A stretch of 64,000 bases of DNA from Xiphydria camelus (lineage: Eukaryota > Arthropoda > Insecta > Hymenoptera > Xiphydriidae), in contig OY783197.1 of the NCBI GenBank assembly GCA_963678675.1, forward strand, positions 17,974,182-18,038,181. Reading direction: 5' to 3'. The notes beneath the pieces are model-generated. The model was not told the DNA's origin and did no database searches. It worked only from the letters and a program-made list of their open reading frames with translations. Numbering within the stretch: the first letter of the stretch is position 1; each line of letters opens with the position of its first letter. This document shows positions 1 to 10,649 of the stretch, piece by piece. The position numbers and the translations under genes were made by a program.

Positions 1-630
1 GGCGGAGGCAAGGCTTTGCCAGTGTGCATATACTTGAAAATTTGATGTGCGCATGCCTAAAACTCGCTTGGTGGGAGAAGACACATGGTGGGGGAACGTT
101 GCTCCGAGCCTTTCCGAAGACCACTCTTTTGCCAGTACGACTATTGGGACCGTGCAACTGCTTGGAGGGGATACGGCGAACGATCGTGCGCAACTAGTGG
201 TGAAGGCTTGAAGTTAGTCGGCACGTCTCTCCACACCTATACACGTTGACTGCCAGCCACCACCGCTGCCGGGTTAAAGTACATTATATGGCAGTCAACG
301 TGTCTGAAGGTGAATAAACCGGCCCTAAATGTTATACTTACTGTTTATTGCAATTCTATACTTATAAATAATTGCTATAAAATACACCTGATGAAAAACA
401 TTCATATTGTTGTCACTAATTGGTTTTGCCGAGGATTTCTATATTCTTATCGTATTTGGTACTGTATAAAAGTGCCGATTTTTCGCCGACTACTGCCACC
501 AGGTGTCACTGTACGGGTGTTGCACGGTCCCAATACTAACATTTTCAGCTGCTACACAACAAAGGTCCAGTCTCCCACTCACGTAACCCCCCACCAAGCT
601 CGTCAGCTCGAACTGAAATCGTGCCGTTTC
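1..630. other. Unassigned sequence with two inverted-repeat pairs
   Basis: No gene is recognised. A perfect 15 bp inverted repeat (241-255 with 289-303, core ACACGTTGACTGCCA) encloses a 33 nt loop. A second inverted pair of 17 bp (142-158 with 519-535, core TTGGGACCGTGCAAC) encloses the first. The open frame starting at 310 has no family features. This may be the end of a fold-back element cut by the window edge. Confidence 0.35.
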
Positions 631-730
631 CCTGCCCCTCTCTCTCCCTCGCTCTCCACCATCTCCCTCCCCCTCTCCCTCTCACCCTCTCTCTACCACT
701 CTCCCCTTCCCCTCCCCCCCTTCCCCCTAT
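631..730. repeat. CT-rich low-complexity tract
   Basis: About 100 bases made almost only of C and T on the + strand (CTCTCCCTC-type units), with no exact period. Confidence 0.8.
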
Positions 731-1500
731 CTATCTTATACATACGTATGTTACATCGGCGCGGAGACAAAGTTCCGCAAAGTAGAATAATTCGGTTTTG
801 GAAAAATTATCGGAAAGTAATTTAAGGGCTGGGTACTCAGTAACGTCAAGTGTGCGCGACGCGAGAGAATGTGTACTTACCGTACATGTGTACATACGTG
901 TGAGAACAGGCGAAGCTCCGTGGCTGGGAGTAGGTGTGTAGTATACGTCGAGAGTCTCGGCACGAGAGAGAGAGAGAGTGTACGGTTTTTACCGCTCGAG
1001 CGAGAAGCCGCACTCGGAGGGGGTTGCCTCTGTGGCCGAAGCGAGGGTGGAAATGTTTTTGCTCTCGCCGCAACAATCGTCGAGAGACGCGCGAAGTTTG
1101 TGAGATTTTGAGACAGGCGAGGAGGAAGTATTTTTCGCTCGCTTTTCGACGATAAGTCGTCTCGATCATAGACAGACGTAGGGACGTTTCGTACGATAGA
1201 AACGCCGGCGGTAATCGCTATAGATATCGGTTTCTCATGTATCGCGATACATACTTTTAGTAAGATACAAAGTATGTACAAAATTACCTCTCGCGCACGC
1301 GTTCGCTCGCTCTCCGTTTTCCTATTCCGCACGAGTATTCCGCGAAGAAATTTAAATTTGGTTATGAACGAGAGAAAACGCGCCTCGATAAGTAGGTACT
1401 CGATAACGTGGGTACACGTACGGCTGTCGTAGCGCGTCGTACCTACTTACATACGCGTCGCTTTGCCCGATGTGAGATGCTTCACGGAGAGAAGAGTATA
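731..1500. other. CpG-rich unique sequence, no gene recognised
   Basis: Several overlapping short open frames on both strands reflect base composition only. A GAGAGA run lies near 965-980. No conserved protein motif or structural RNA was seen. Confidence 0.4.
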
Positions 1501-1504
1501 TTAA

Positions 1505-2096
1505 CCCTTCTTTGCTCACGTGAGATGTGTAGGCTACACCCCGGCCTCCTTTTTTTGCATGCCACGCCTAGAGTTTTTTTTTCGAGGTTGGTACTTTCAG
1601 TACCTTTCGGGAACATTTCACTAAAGAATTTGGCACCAAAAGCGCAAGACAAAACCGATTTGTCTCTCCGACAGAACGCTGCAAAGCGTTAAAAAGTGAT
1701 TTTTAACAATCTGTAATTAATTTAATATTTAATATTTTTCTATAAAACTTGTTCCAAATTGTTAATTTGTCCATCGTTAATAAAACGAGAGTATGGTAAC
1801 TATCTTCAGTCTATTATTTATACTATTTTTTTATAAATATCGGCAGGAAGATCTGAGCGTCTGAAAACTGAGACCTCATGTACCGAGATTTCGAGTTTTG
1901 TTTTCAATTAGAAAATTACGAAATTCGTTTTTAAAAAATATTGAGTTCCTTAGGCAATATCTCAAGCTTTAAAATAAAAAAAAAAGTATTTAAAAATTTC
2001 AATTTTTCACTAAGAAAACGTTAATTTTTAACTGGGGTGTAGGGTAGACCCCAGGCGAGCTTTTATGTTTCAAAAACCCACGTGAATAACGAAGGG
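1505..2096. mobile_element. piggyBac-type MITE, 592 bp
   Basis: Flanked on both sides by TTAA (1501-1504 and 2097-2100). The ends are inverted and begin CCC: left CCCTTCTTTGCTCACGTG, right (reverse complement) CCCTTCGTTATTCACGTG. TTAA duplication plus CCC ends are the mark of piggyBac transposition. There is no transposase inside. The subterminal region carries inverted ACCCC/GGGGT stretches. Confidence 0.75.
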
Positions 2097-2261
2097 TTAA
2101 TTACTGCTATTCTAGATAATACGCTGTACAAAAAATTGTATCAAATTTAATACAATTGTATATTGAATAATCACTAAGCAGATATATTATTTTTCATAAT
2201 CGCGCATTGGAAAAAAGCTTTAGGTAAAAGTATATTAAAAATACAAATTTGTTTACAGTGT

Positions 2262-2409
2262 AAATTTGACATTTTGAGGAAAGTATTACGTTCGTTATTC
2301 TACTGTATGACAACAATTGACATACGTTTAGTGAAGTTTACCGGATGTATGTCAACTGTTGTCATACAGTTGAGCAATAAACGTAATACTTTCCCCAAAA
2401 TATCAAATC
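2262..2409. mobile_element. Small fold-back MITE, 148 bp
   Basis: Two arms of about 65 bp are nearly perfect reverse complements (for example GGAAAGTATTACGTT at 2279 with AACGTAATACTTTCC near 2380). They leave a short loop near 2335. The transcript would form one hairpin. No target duplication was recognised. Confidence 0.7.
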
Positions 2410-2411
2410 TA

Positions 2412-3100
2412 TTATCTAGTATAACAACGATCGATATATTTTTCTCTCCGTGTACTATACACTGCGTACACGATCCCACTTTGAGAATCCGTCAGCCGGA
2501 GGAGACGACGGACTAATTATAAGTACATATACCTACACGCATGCAAGTTCAAATAGGACATCTCGCGATCGGAAGGTCGCTCGCTTCACACGATTCGATC
2601 GAGTACGGTATGCGGAGAGCTTGAAAGCTGCGGTTAGCAAACTTCCACGCGGGACTAATGAGGAAGCGCCGCGAGATTTCCGCTCGCGACGAAACTCGGT
2701 CGATTTCCTCGTCCGTCGACGAGCGCCGGGAGATGGGTTTCGAATTTCTGCCAAACCGCGCTAAATTCGAGCTGTGTGGAATTACACATTTCGCTGAGGA
2801 AAATTTCGAAATTCCACCTCGGCGAATCGTGGGTGCGGGGCGAGACAAAAATTGAATCGCAAATTGAAACCCCAAAAGCCCTTTATACTTCAATTTGCCA
2901 CGTCGCGCGTCTTGTTCGCGCGATAATTCCAAGGGGATGAAAGTTTGCGCGACGTCGGTGCGATCTTTTGAACTCTGATCTTGCGGTTTAACAATTAAGC
3001 GCGCCTTGAGATTCACGATAAAATCGCATTACAATTTTTTTCCCGTAAAGCGTGAACGATGTCCTCGAGTTTCTGGGCATAATTTCAAAAATCGTGGAGT
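2412..3100. other. Unique sequence, no gene recognised
   Basis: Overlapping short open frames on both strands show no recognisable domain. Nothing else was seen. Confidence 0.35.
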
Positions 3101-3125
3101 TACACTGAGAGAGATTACTGAGAAA

Positions 3126-3273
3126 CAGGGCCGCGTCTAATGAGTGGCCATTTCGTGCCACGCACGAAGGCACGCATGAAGGCGCACTAGTCATGGGGCG
3201 CCAAAAGGCCTCATACCTTCTCTAGAAAAGAGCGCCAAGCACGAAGGCGCCTCATCATCTAGATGCGGCCCTG
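3126..3273. mobile_element. hAT-type MITE, 148 bp
   Basis: The ends are CAGGGCCGCGTCTAATGA and, reversed, CAGGGCCGCATCTAGATGA. Exact 8 bp direct repeats CTGAGAAA lie at 3118-3125 and 3274-3281. CAGGG ends with an 8 bp target duplication are characteristic of hAT transposition. It is inserted in the family A element. Confidence 0.85.
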
Positions 3274-3392
3274 CTGAGAAAGGTTACTGAGAAAGATTAC
3301 TGAGAAAGGTTATAATGACAAAACGCATCCAGTTAGGCGCGTTTAATTATTCTAACTAAAATACTGATCAGTTGAACGAAATATTTAATTAC

Positions 3393-4865
3393 ACAGTCAC
3401 ACAAAAAAAAGTGGGGTATACTTTTTATGCGATATATGTTATCCGTAGCAATTTTGCCTCCTGATCACGAAACAATTTTCAAAATTTGGCCATCACATCA
3501 ATTTTTTTATTTAATCGCAAAAAACCAGCCAGAGATCATGATTTTCAAAAAGTTAATGGACTTAAACCAAACCAAATTCGGTATAGGGGGTTTTTTGGTC
3601 GCTGATCACGAATCTGAAGTCGAAATTCAAAAATTCAAGATGGCGGATCCAATATGGCGGACGAGATTTTCGAAAATCTACGGATTCATACCAAATTTGG
3701 TATAGGGGGGGTTTTGGATCGCTGATCACGAATCTGAAGTTAGATTTAAAAAATTCAAGATGACGGATCCAATATGGCGGATGAGATTTTTGAAAATCAG
3801 CGGATTCATGCCAAATTTGGTATAGGGGTTTTTTTGGGTCGCTGATCACAAATCTGATCTTTATTTATTGTTACAACATACACTTTGCAGTCGTCTCGAA
3901 GCTCAATTGACAAAAAACCCAAAAAGGTGAACGCTTTCACCAAGATATAAAAGTCATGGAAAATCGATACCAAGGAAAATGGGATGACCGTATGTTGGCG
4001 GACTATTGCTTGTTACTTAAAAGAGAGACACGCAAGGACCGAAGAAAGCGATTGGGCAGAAAATTTGTGAGAAGGTCGTTCACCGAAAAAAAAGCAAGAT
4101 ATAGCCGAAAGAAGGTAGATTAGAAGCCGTTAGAGGATCTAAAGAAGGTAGGTTAGCGAGACGAAGGAGTTAGTGAGATCGTGAGATAGTGAGATATCGA
4201 GATGGGAAGATAGAGGGGTAGGACGATAGATTGTAGGTGCGATAGTGAGTTTGTGAGGAAGGAGATAGAAAGATATGGTGTTAGTGAGACACTGAGATAA
4301 AAATTAAGTGACATTGTAGGATAGTACTATAAAAAGTTAGTAATTAGGCTACTTCATGAACTAAGGATCAGTTAATAGATAGATAGATAAATTGATTGAT
4401 TAATTAAACATTTGTTGTCGCTGTAGGTATAGCAAATTTGGTAAAAATCTGTTGATTTTCGAAAATCTCGTCCGCCATATTGGATTCGCCATTTTGAATT
4501 TTTGAAATCTGACTTCAGTTTCACGATCGACGACCCAAAAAGAACCCCTCATATCAAATTTGGCATGAATCCGTCGATTTTCGAAAATCTCGTCCCCCAT
4601 ATTGGATCCGCCATCTTGAATTTTTGAATTTCGACTTCAGATTCGTGATCAGCGACCAAAAAACCCCCTATACCGAATTTGGTTTGGTTTAAATCCATTA
4701 ACTTTTTGAAAATCATGATCTCTGGCTGGTTTTTTGCGATTAAATAAAAAAATTGATGTGATAGCCCAATTTTGACAATTGTTTCGTGATCAGGAGGCAA
4801 AATTACTATGGATAACATATATCGCATCAAAAATATACCTCACTTTTTTTGTTTCGTGTGACTGT
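3393..4865. mobile_element. Long-TIR element with repeat units in its arms, 1473 bp
   Basis: Begins ACAGTCACAC and ends GTGTGACTGT. The arms, about 450 bp each (3393-3850 and 4420-4865), are close reverse complements. Each arm contains a unit of about 121 bp with the core GATCCAATATGGCGGACGAG, seen near 3650 and 3769 in the left arm and inverted near 4480 and 4600. The middle (about 3880-4400) is purine-rich with GATAGTGAGAT-type repeats. Open frames in the arms are translations of the repeat, not genes. The host duplication is TTA or ATTA, not certain. Confidence 0.75.
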
Positions 4866-5557
4866 ATTATTCTAACCAAATGTCAAGTTATTCCAGCCAA
4901 ACGTTTAATCATTCTAACCAAAAAGTGGTCAGTCTAATCAGGCAACAAAATATGGAGGATCCATATCTCACGAAACGGTTTGGTCATCGTCTCCAGAATT
5001 AAATAACCAAACTACCGATCAATTGAACTAATCAATTTAATTAAAGAAACATTTATTAACAAAACTAAGACCAGGCGTAGCAATTTTAAAGTCTTCTTTA
5101 TCGGAAAAACCGTAGTTTATCAGCGAAGCATTCTTTATCTGAAAATGAGAATAAATGATTTAAAATCGAGGAAAAAACACCCTTAATTCAAATAACAAAA
5201 TCGGCGTTCCTCCGCCCGTGACCACTATTTTAATCAAACCTACTAACTTGTTCTCCGTGCAATAAAAAAATATGCGTCGATATACTGAGGAAAATAATTA
5301 AATAAATATGACGAAACGCATCCAGTTAAAAACATTTAGTTATTCTAATCGAAATATTAGTCAGCTGAACCAAATATCGAGTTATTCTAACCAATTGTCA
5401 AGTTATTCCAACCAAACGTTTAGTCGTTCCAACCAAAAAGTGGTCAGTTTAATGAAATAACAAAATATATGGAGAGGATCCATATTTCACGAAACGATTT
5501 GGTCATCACCTCCATAATTTTGATTAGATTAACCAAGTTATTTTTCTCAGTAACACG

Positions 5558-6486
5558 TGCGGTATCGCCCTCGTTACGAACCAACGGACACGGCGTGCGA
5601 CAATTTCGCAGCGGCGCACAGAGCGCGATATCGCGCCAGGGAACGCGAGTCGAGCAATTGGGCGTACGGAGATTCAGTCGAACCCTAATTATTTCCTCCC
5701 TTCCCCGCACAAACTCATTTACGCGCTTCTACAGTTCGTAGGCGAGGAGATAATAACCAAACGAAGTTCGAATGGATGCCTCTACACGAGGCGGAATAGT
5801 CTTGTACCATCGCGCGCGGCGCGGAGCATCGATGCTTACGAGGTTCGGTTTAGTCGGGTCCTCACCTCCGCTTTCGAGAGAGTTACGATCCGGCCGGGGT
5901 CTCGCCAGGTGAACGCTTGCGCTCTATCGTCGCGCGGCGGAGTACTAGGTATATCATTTTGCTGAGCGGATCGCGCCCAAATAGACCGGTCCAGTGGCGC
6001 TCCACTGCGTTCGGTGCTGACTTCCATACTATGGCGGTTCGAAATTAATCACGTTATACCGGATAAATGAAAAAAACCCGCGCGTGAAGCGGTCTCGTTT
6101 ATCGGTAGGAACCGTGAAATCGGCCGGAAGAGCGAGCTGTTACGCCAGACCGATTTTTCGGTGGCGAAGGGGTGTTCGTTTGAACCCCAATTAACCTCGA
6201 GCTGCTTTGTAATTCGATCCGTCGAAAAAGTGATATTTACCACAACGAGAACCCTGGGGTCATAGGTGAGGAGATAATTGGGGTCTAGACGGACGCACCC
6301 AGAGATAGGTCTAGTTAAGTAAGAACCCGCGCGCGCGCGCGAATAGAAAAATTTATTTGAGATGAATAGGAATTTATTGACGCTGAAGGAAAGTCTGTCA
6401 GAATTAAATAGATGTTCTCTACTAGGTTCGCACTCGAGTAAAAAAGTATGCAAAACATTTATTTAATTCAGATAGACTTTTGTTCG
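5558..6486. other. Unique CpG-rich sequence, no gene recognised
   Basis: Short overlapping open frames only. A CG run lies at about 6331-6341. GGGGTC-type stretches near 6180 and 6260-6280 resemble the subterminal parts of the piggyBac-type element at 6907 and may be a diverged relict. Confidence 0.35.
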
Positions 6487-6489
6487 GTG

Positions 6490-6747
6490 CTCAGAGAAAA
6501 AAAATTATTTGGATCTACTGAAAATTACTTGCAGGGTCGCAAGTGATTATTTATTTACATCAATGACATTTTCTTTAATACATCAATTTGATATCTCTTC
6601 CTTACTATCATGTGAAATAGTATGTGATTGCAAGGAAGAAATATCTGATTAATATTTGAAAAAAGACCAAATTGATCTAAATAAATAATTATTTACGACC
6701 CCACCAGTAAGTTTTAGGAGATCCAATCAATTCTTTTTCTCTGTGTG
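6490..6747. mobile_element. MITE family B, copy 1
   Basis: The ends are CTCAGAGAAAAA and TTTTTCTCTGTGTG. The subterminal sequence GGATCTACTGAAAATTACTT and its inverted partner mirror each other around an AT-rich middle. The same interior occurs at 30336-30790 and 48805-49060. Confidence 0.75.
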
Positions 6748-6906
6748 TGAATAAATTCCTATTCATCTCAAATAAATTTATCCATCAAGTTTATATTCCA
6801 GAGGAACGACCTCTCCCGCCGTTATCCTCCGCGGTGCGTACGGTAACGATACTCGGGGTCGCGCCAGGATTGTCAAAGCGCGTCGGGACCGCTCTACGCG
6901 CCTTAA

Positions 6907-7184
6907 CCCTTAATTGGAATACACCTTTTTTCTAACGTAACTGGTATTATGGGGTCACAGGTAACTCCAATTTAAATCTGGTATAAAGAGAAAAAAAGTC
7001 GATAAAGACATTTTCGATAAATAAGTAAATTTTTTAGCAAAGTAATTATTATGTTGATTAAAGAAAAACAAATATTTACTTAAACTAACAAAAAATTCTG
7101 AACATTTACAAATATGAGCTAACGAATTTTCATACGATTTAATGCGCTTGGGGTTAGGAGTGACCCCAGTATACCAGTTAAGGG
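6907..7184. mobile_element. piggyBac-type MITE, 278 bp
   Basis: TTAA lies at 6903-6906 and at 7185-7188. The inverted ends are CCCTTAATTGGAATACACC and, reversed from the right, CCCTTAACTGGTATACTGG. The motif CTGGTAT..TGGGGTCAC occurs at both subterminal regions. There is no coding capacity. Confidence 0.78.
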
Positions 7185-7188
7185 TTAA

Positions 7189-7620
7189 CTTCCTCCGTCT
7201 CGCGGCGAAGGAGTACCCCACCTAGCGAAGGTCACACCGGGTGGTTTCCAGCGCCCGAGGATCCGACCAAAAAATACTTATTCCCCCATTCGTAAACGGA
7301 TGAACAGGTGAAGCGAGATACGCGAAATTCATCCCCCGAGCTTCTCCGCGGAGACCGCCGACTCGTGTTTTCGGCCTGTTTAGCCTCGCCCGCTCTTTCG
7401 ATGTCCCCTGAAAAATATAACCCCCGAATTGCCCGCCGACGATTTCCATTTCTTCGTCTCGCTGCCCAATTTCAAAAGCTATATTCGGGTACTAATTCGC
7501 CCGATGAACTCCAATACGGGCGCCGCTCTCCACGCACATTCATCACGTTCCGACCTCCTCGTTCCTCCGCGCGTCCTTTGCCCCGCCGCGCACCGATACA
7601 CGCGAAGTCCGTGCTTTTGA
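7189..7620. promoter_or_regulatory. 5' flank of the CYB561D2-like gene
   Basis: CpG-rich sequence leads into the probable 5'UTR intron acceptor. It likely contains the first non-coding exon and promoter, but neither a TATA box nor a splice donor could be singled out. Confidence 0.3.
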
Positions 7621-7626
7621 TTGCAG
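7621..7626 (+). promoter_or_regulatory. Probable splice acceptor of a 5'UTR intron
   Basis: A T-rich stretch followed by TTGCAG ends six bases before the start codon of the CYB561D2-like gene. This is the usual arrangement when a non-coding first exon is spliced to the start-codon exon. The matching donor was not identified. Confidence 0.45.
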
Positions 7627-7632
7627 AAGACA

Positions 7633-7875
7633 ATGGCGACGAGTCAAAAATCGCTCGAAGCCCAGTCCAGCGCGTCGTCGCTCGCCGATTCCAGAACGAC
7701 GGTCCTCGACCGTTCCAAGGCCGGCGAGTCACGCGCGCCCGTCCGCCAAATCTTCTGGAGCGCGTTGAACGTCGTGAATCACCTGCTCGTCCTCGTCGTC
7801 ACGTGTTTCCTCCTCTACGAAGCGATTCGGTCGCCCTCCACGACGAGCACCCACGTGATCTTCTGCACGCTCGGG
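7633..7875 (+). CDS. CYB561D2: CYB561D2-like coding exon 1
   Basis: Encodes residues 1-81: a polar Ser-rich N terminus, the first membrane helix and the start of the second, ending at STHVIFCTLG. The ATG at 7633 is preceded in frame only by a TTG at 7621. A pyrimidine-rich stretch ending in TTGCAG at 7626 looks like a splice acceptor seven bases upstream, so a 5'UTR intron is likely. The donor is GTAAGC at 7876, phase 0. A 5'UTR exon probably lies upstream, but it cannot be placed. Confidence 0.87.
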
Positions 7876-8216
7876 GTAAGCCGCTCGTTAGTGTTCGCCT
7901 TTGTTTCCATTGAAGATGATTCTCGGTATAGTGGACAAAGCGCGGTGTGGTGGACAAAACTTTCGCGTACAGTTCCTCCGTCCCTCGCCTGAAGCCGCTT
8001 CCCAATAGAAGAGGAACGAGAGGAGGCGGAAGAGAAATCTCCATTCCACTTCTTTCCCATCCACCGATCATTACGCGCCAGTCGCGAAGCCCCTCCAATC
8101 TAGCCCGCCGCGCGGTTTGTGGTCTGCCGGCTTCCGAGTTCCGGGTTTCGAAGGGAGGGAGAAAGAGGTGTGATCGGGGTCGCGCGCGAACCCCGTCGCA
8201 CCTCTCTCTCTCTCTC

Positions 8217-8520
8217 TTTGTTAGTTTAGCCTGTATTTTTTGTATTGTACTTTCACTTGCTTTATTTTGTTGGTCAAGCCCGTTCTCTTACTTACGTTAT
8301 CTGTAATTCACTCGTCTGCTTTCTTAGTTACTTTCTTGGTTATCTAGTTTCTTACTTATCGTACTTTTCTTTGTTAGTTTAATCCGTATCATTTGCATTG
8401 TGCACTTTTATTTTGTTAGTCTAGCCCGTTCTATTATTTACTTTATCTCTTATTCGCTCGTTCACTTTTTTAATTGCTTTCTTCGATATTTACTTGTTCT
8501 GACCTTATGTGTACTTTCAG
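8217..8520. repeat. Imperfect tandem duplication in the intron, about 154 bp unit
   Basis: TTTGTTAGTTTAGCCTGTAT near 8219 and TTTGTTAGTTTAATCCGTAT near 8371 start two diverged copies, both T-rich and both containing AGCCCGTTCT. A TC run at about 8196-8218 precedes them. Confidence 0.6.
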
Positions 8521-8906
8521 AGGGCTTTTGCGGCCCTAGAGCAGAATAAACGCTTCTCTTTCTCTCTTTCTCTCTCTCTCGCCCGCGGACGATAAAATCC
8601 TTCGGCGACTATACGAAAACAAAAAATTAGCAATAATATTGCTAGACGAACAATAAAATATTGCTCCTCCTCAGTCAGCGGCATTTATTGCTATACTAAA
8701 ATTTCAAACATTGCTAAATGTAAAAGAAACACACTATTGCTAAATATCGTAACAATATATCGTTCGAAGATATCGCATGATTGTTGAGCACTGGAGCAAT
8801 GAGTTATTGCAACGCGTCGAAGCAATATTTTATTGTAGGGCGCTGCGCTGGAGCAATGAGGTTGGACTTCCTTGCTCTCAATTATTGCAACACGTTGAAG
8901 CAATTA

Positions 8907-10183
8907 GGGTATTGCATTGAAAGCCGCTGTTTTTTTCTTGTTTCTAAAACATTATGTCGTAATAAAATGTGTGAATGCCTCAATCGAAGTATCTGTCTTC
9001 GGAAGCTATAACCTTTTCTCACTTTTCTGGCAAAAGTTGAATTCCGCGACGAAAGAATTGTCTACTTTTCGAGCTAATCCACTCAGCAACCCAATTTTTC
9101 ACTTCTTGGTAATTATGGAAGTGCGTATCTTCAAAGTCGTGTTGCATCGATCTAAATAAATGATAATCAATCGGGGCCAGGTCTGGAGAATACGCTGGGT
9201 GCGGGAAAACTTCCCATTCAAGCTCCATCGATGTTTCTTTCACGGCTCGAGCAACATGAGGCCGAGGGTTGTCGTGAAGAAGAATCACTTTTCGGTGATT
9301 TCATGCAATTGATGGTCATTTTTGCATCAAATTATCATCTAAACGCTCCAATTCTTGTTGATAACGTTCGGCGGTAACTGTTTCATTCGGTTTCAATAGC
9401 TCATAATGAACGACACCTTATACATATCCCACCAAATTGAAAGGAACGGTTTTTGACTGTGGATGTTTCGTTTTGGTATCGACGTTGATGATTGGCCAGG
9501 ATTAACCCATTATTTTTTGCGTTTCGTATTATCGAAATAGATCCATTTCTCATCAGCGGTTACCATACGCCATAAAAAACTTTTCTTTGTATGCCTTGCA
9601 AGCAAAGAAATCGAGATGTTCAGACGATTAGTAATGGCATTTTCGGTCAATTCATGTGGCAGGCACTTTTCTTCTTTTCGAATCTTTCCCATGGCATGTT
9701 GACGTCGTAAAATTGTAGATTCGTATCGACTTCAAGCTGTTGAGCCAATTCTCAGAGCGTTTGAGTAGGGTTTTCTTCCAATAGAGCTCGCAGTTGTTCA
9801 TCTTCGAACTTTTTTGTCTGACCTGGCCGTTGTTCGTCATGAACATGACAGTTTCCACTTTTGAAGCGACAAAACCAGTCTCTACATACTGTTTTGTAAT
9901 GGAGCAGATTCAGCATAAGTTTGCACGAGTAATTAGTGAGCTGCAGCAGTACTTTTTTTTTTAAATCTGAGTAGTGTAGAATTATACATCGAAAAAACAA
10001 CTTGTCGCATTCCATTATCTCATATTATAAACATAGGTTTATATTAACCAAGAGAGAATGGCAATTTAATGACTGAATCTTAATGAGAAATGTTCATAAT
10101 TGTGTAAGAAGTATTAGTCGCTGCGCACGATATAAGTAGTTAAAGCCATCTATAGGAGAACAGCGACTTTCAATGCAACCTCC
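8907..10183 (-). mobile_element. Mariner transposon, complete ends, 1277 bp
   Basis: Both ends are present and inverted: GGGTATTGCATTGAAAGC and, reversed from the right, GGAGGTTGCATTGAAAGTC. Each is flanked by the TA target duplication (8905-8906 and 10184-10185). The length is that of intact mariner elements. A second, truncated copy is at 62734-63471. The transposase inside, on the - strand, is broken. Confidence 0.9.
9019..10015 (-). pseudogene. Mariner transposase, broken
   Basis: Reads on the - strand from an ATG at 10015. The N-terminal helix-turn-helix region (VCRDWFCRFKSG, then KKFEDEQLRALLEENPTQTL) is followed by fragments with MVTADEKWIYFDN, which holds the first or second catalytic Asp. 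The C-terminal part has HDNPRPHVA and YSPDLAPIDYHLF, giving the last two Asp of the DD34D triad. Stops and frameshifts separate the pieces, so it cannot make active enzyme. All three catalytic Asp codons appear to survive. The family call is firm. Confidence 0.88.
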
Positions 10184-10649
10184 TAATATAACGTTTCATA
10201 GCAATATTATTCTTTTATACAGCAATATTATAATGCTTCGATAACAATCATTATTGCTGCTAGTGCAATAATAGTTTGCAATATATTTATTGCTCGGTTA
10301 ACGACAAATTCTTGTCCGGGAATTGGTGTACACAGCAATAATGTGATTTAGCAATAATATATTTTTTCACATAGCAATATATCAGTGCTGCGACGGCAAT
10401 CACAACTGCTGCTAGTGCGATAAATACTTCTGCACTATATTTTTATTGTTCGGTCAATGATAGTTTCTCGTTCTGGTAATAGAGTGTATCGATAATAGTC
10501 CAGCAATAATATATTTTTTCATATTGCAATATATCGCAATTATCGCTGGTGCGGTAATGTATCCACAATATTTGTCTTGCTAGTTCGACGATACTTTCTT
10601 TTCCGTGCACAGTTTCTAACGCGAAAATTTCTCGCTCCGATTTTCCAAG

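Larger units (their letters stand above)
3104..5554. mobile_element. CACTGAG-type element, family A, with two insertions
   Basis: The left end has an ACTGAGA(A/G)A stretch repeated about four times. The right end is ATTTTTCTCAG followed by TA. The interior, with AATGACAAAACGCATCCAGT near the left and GGATCCATATTTCACGAAAC near the right, recurs at 12332-12576, 18841-19517 and 61674-61938. This copy is swollen by a hAT-type element (3126-3273) and a long-TIR element (3393-4865). Confidence 0.65.
8614..10607. mobile_element. ATTGC-repeat element, copy 1 (in CYB561D2-like intron)
   Basis: Rich in AGCAATAATATTGC-type stretches. It matches, in reverse, the element at 45710-47491, including the end motif AAATTAGCAATAATATTGCT and the other end AGTATCGTCGAACTAGCAAG. 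It is split by the mariner at 8907-10183. Subtracting that leaves about 0.7 kb. No coding sequence belongs to it. Confidence 0.75.

Noticed and set aside
310..825. 171-residue open frame near the window start
   Set aside because: The second half is translated CT-rich low-complexity sequence and the first half has no domain.
3427..4830. Pairs of similar 65-95 residue open frames on both strands
   Set aside because: They are translations of the inverted arms and internal units of the long-TIR element; similarity reflects DNA repeats.
7308..7913. 201-residue frame overlapping exon 1 of the CYB561D2-like gene
   Set aside because: It is a shadow frame of the 5' flank and exon 1, Arg/Pro-rich, and ends inside the intron.
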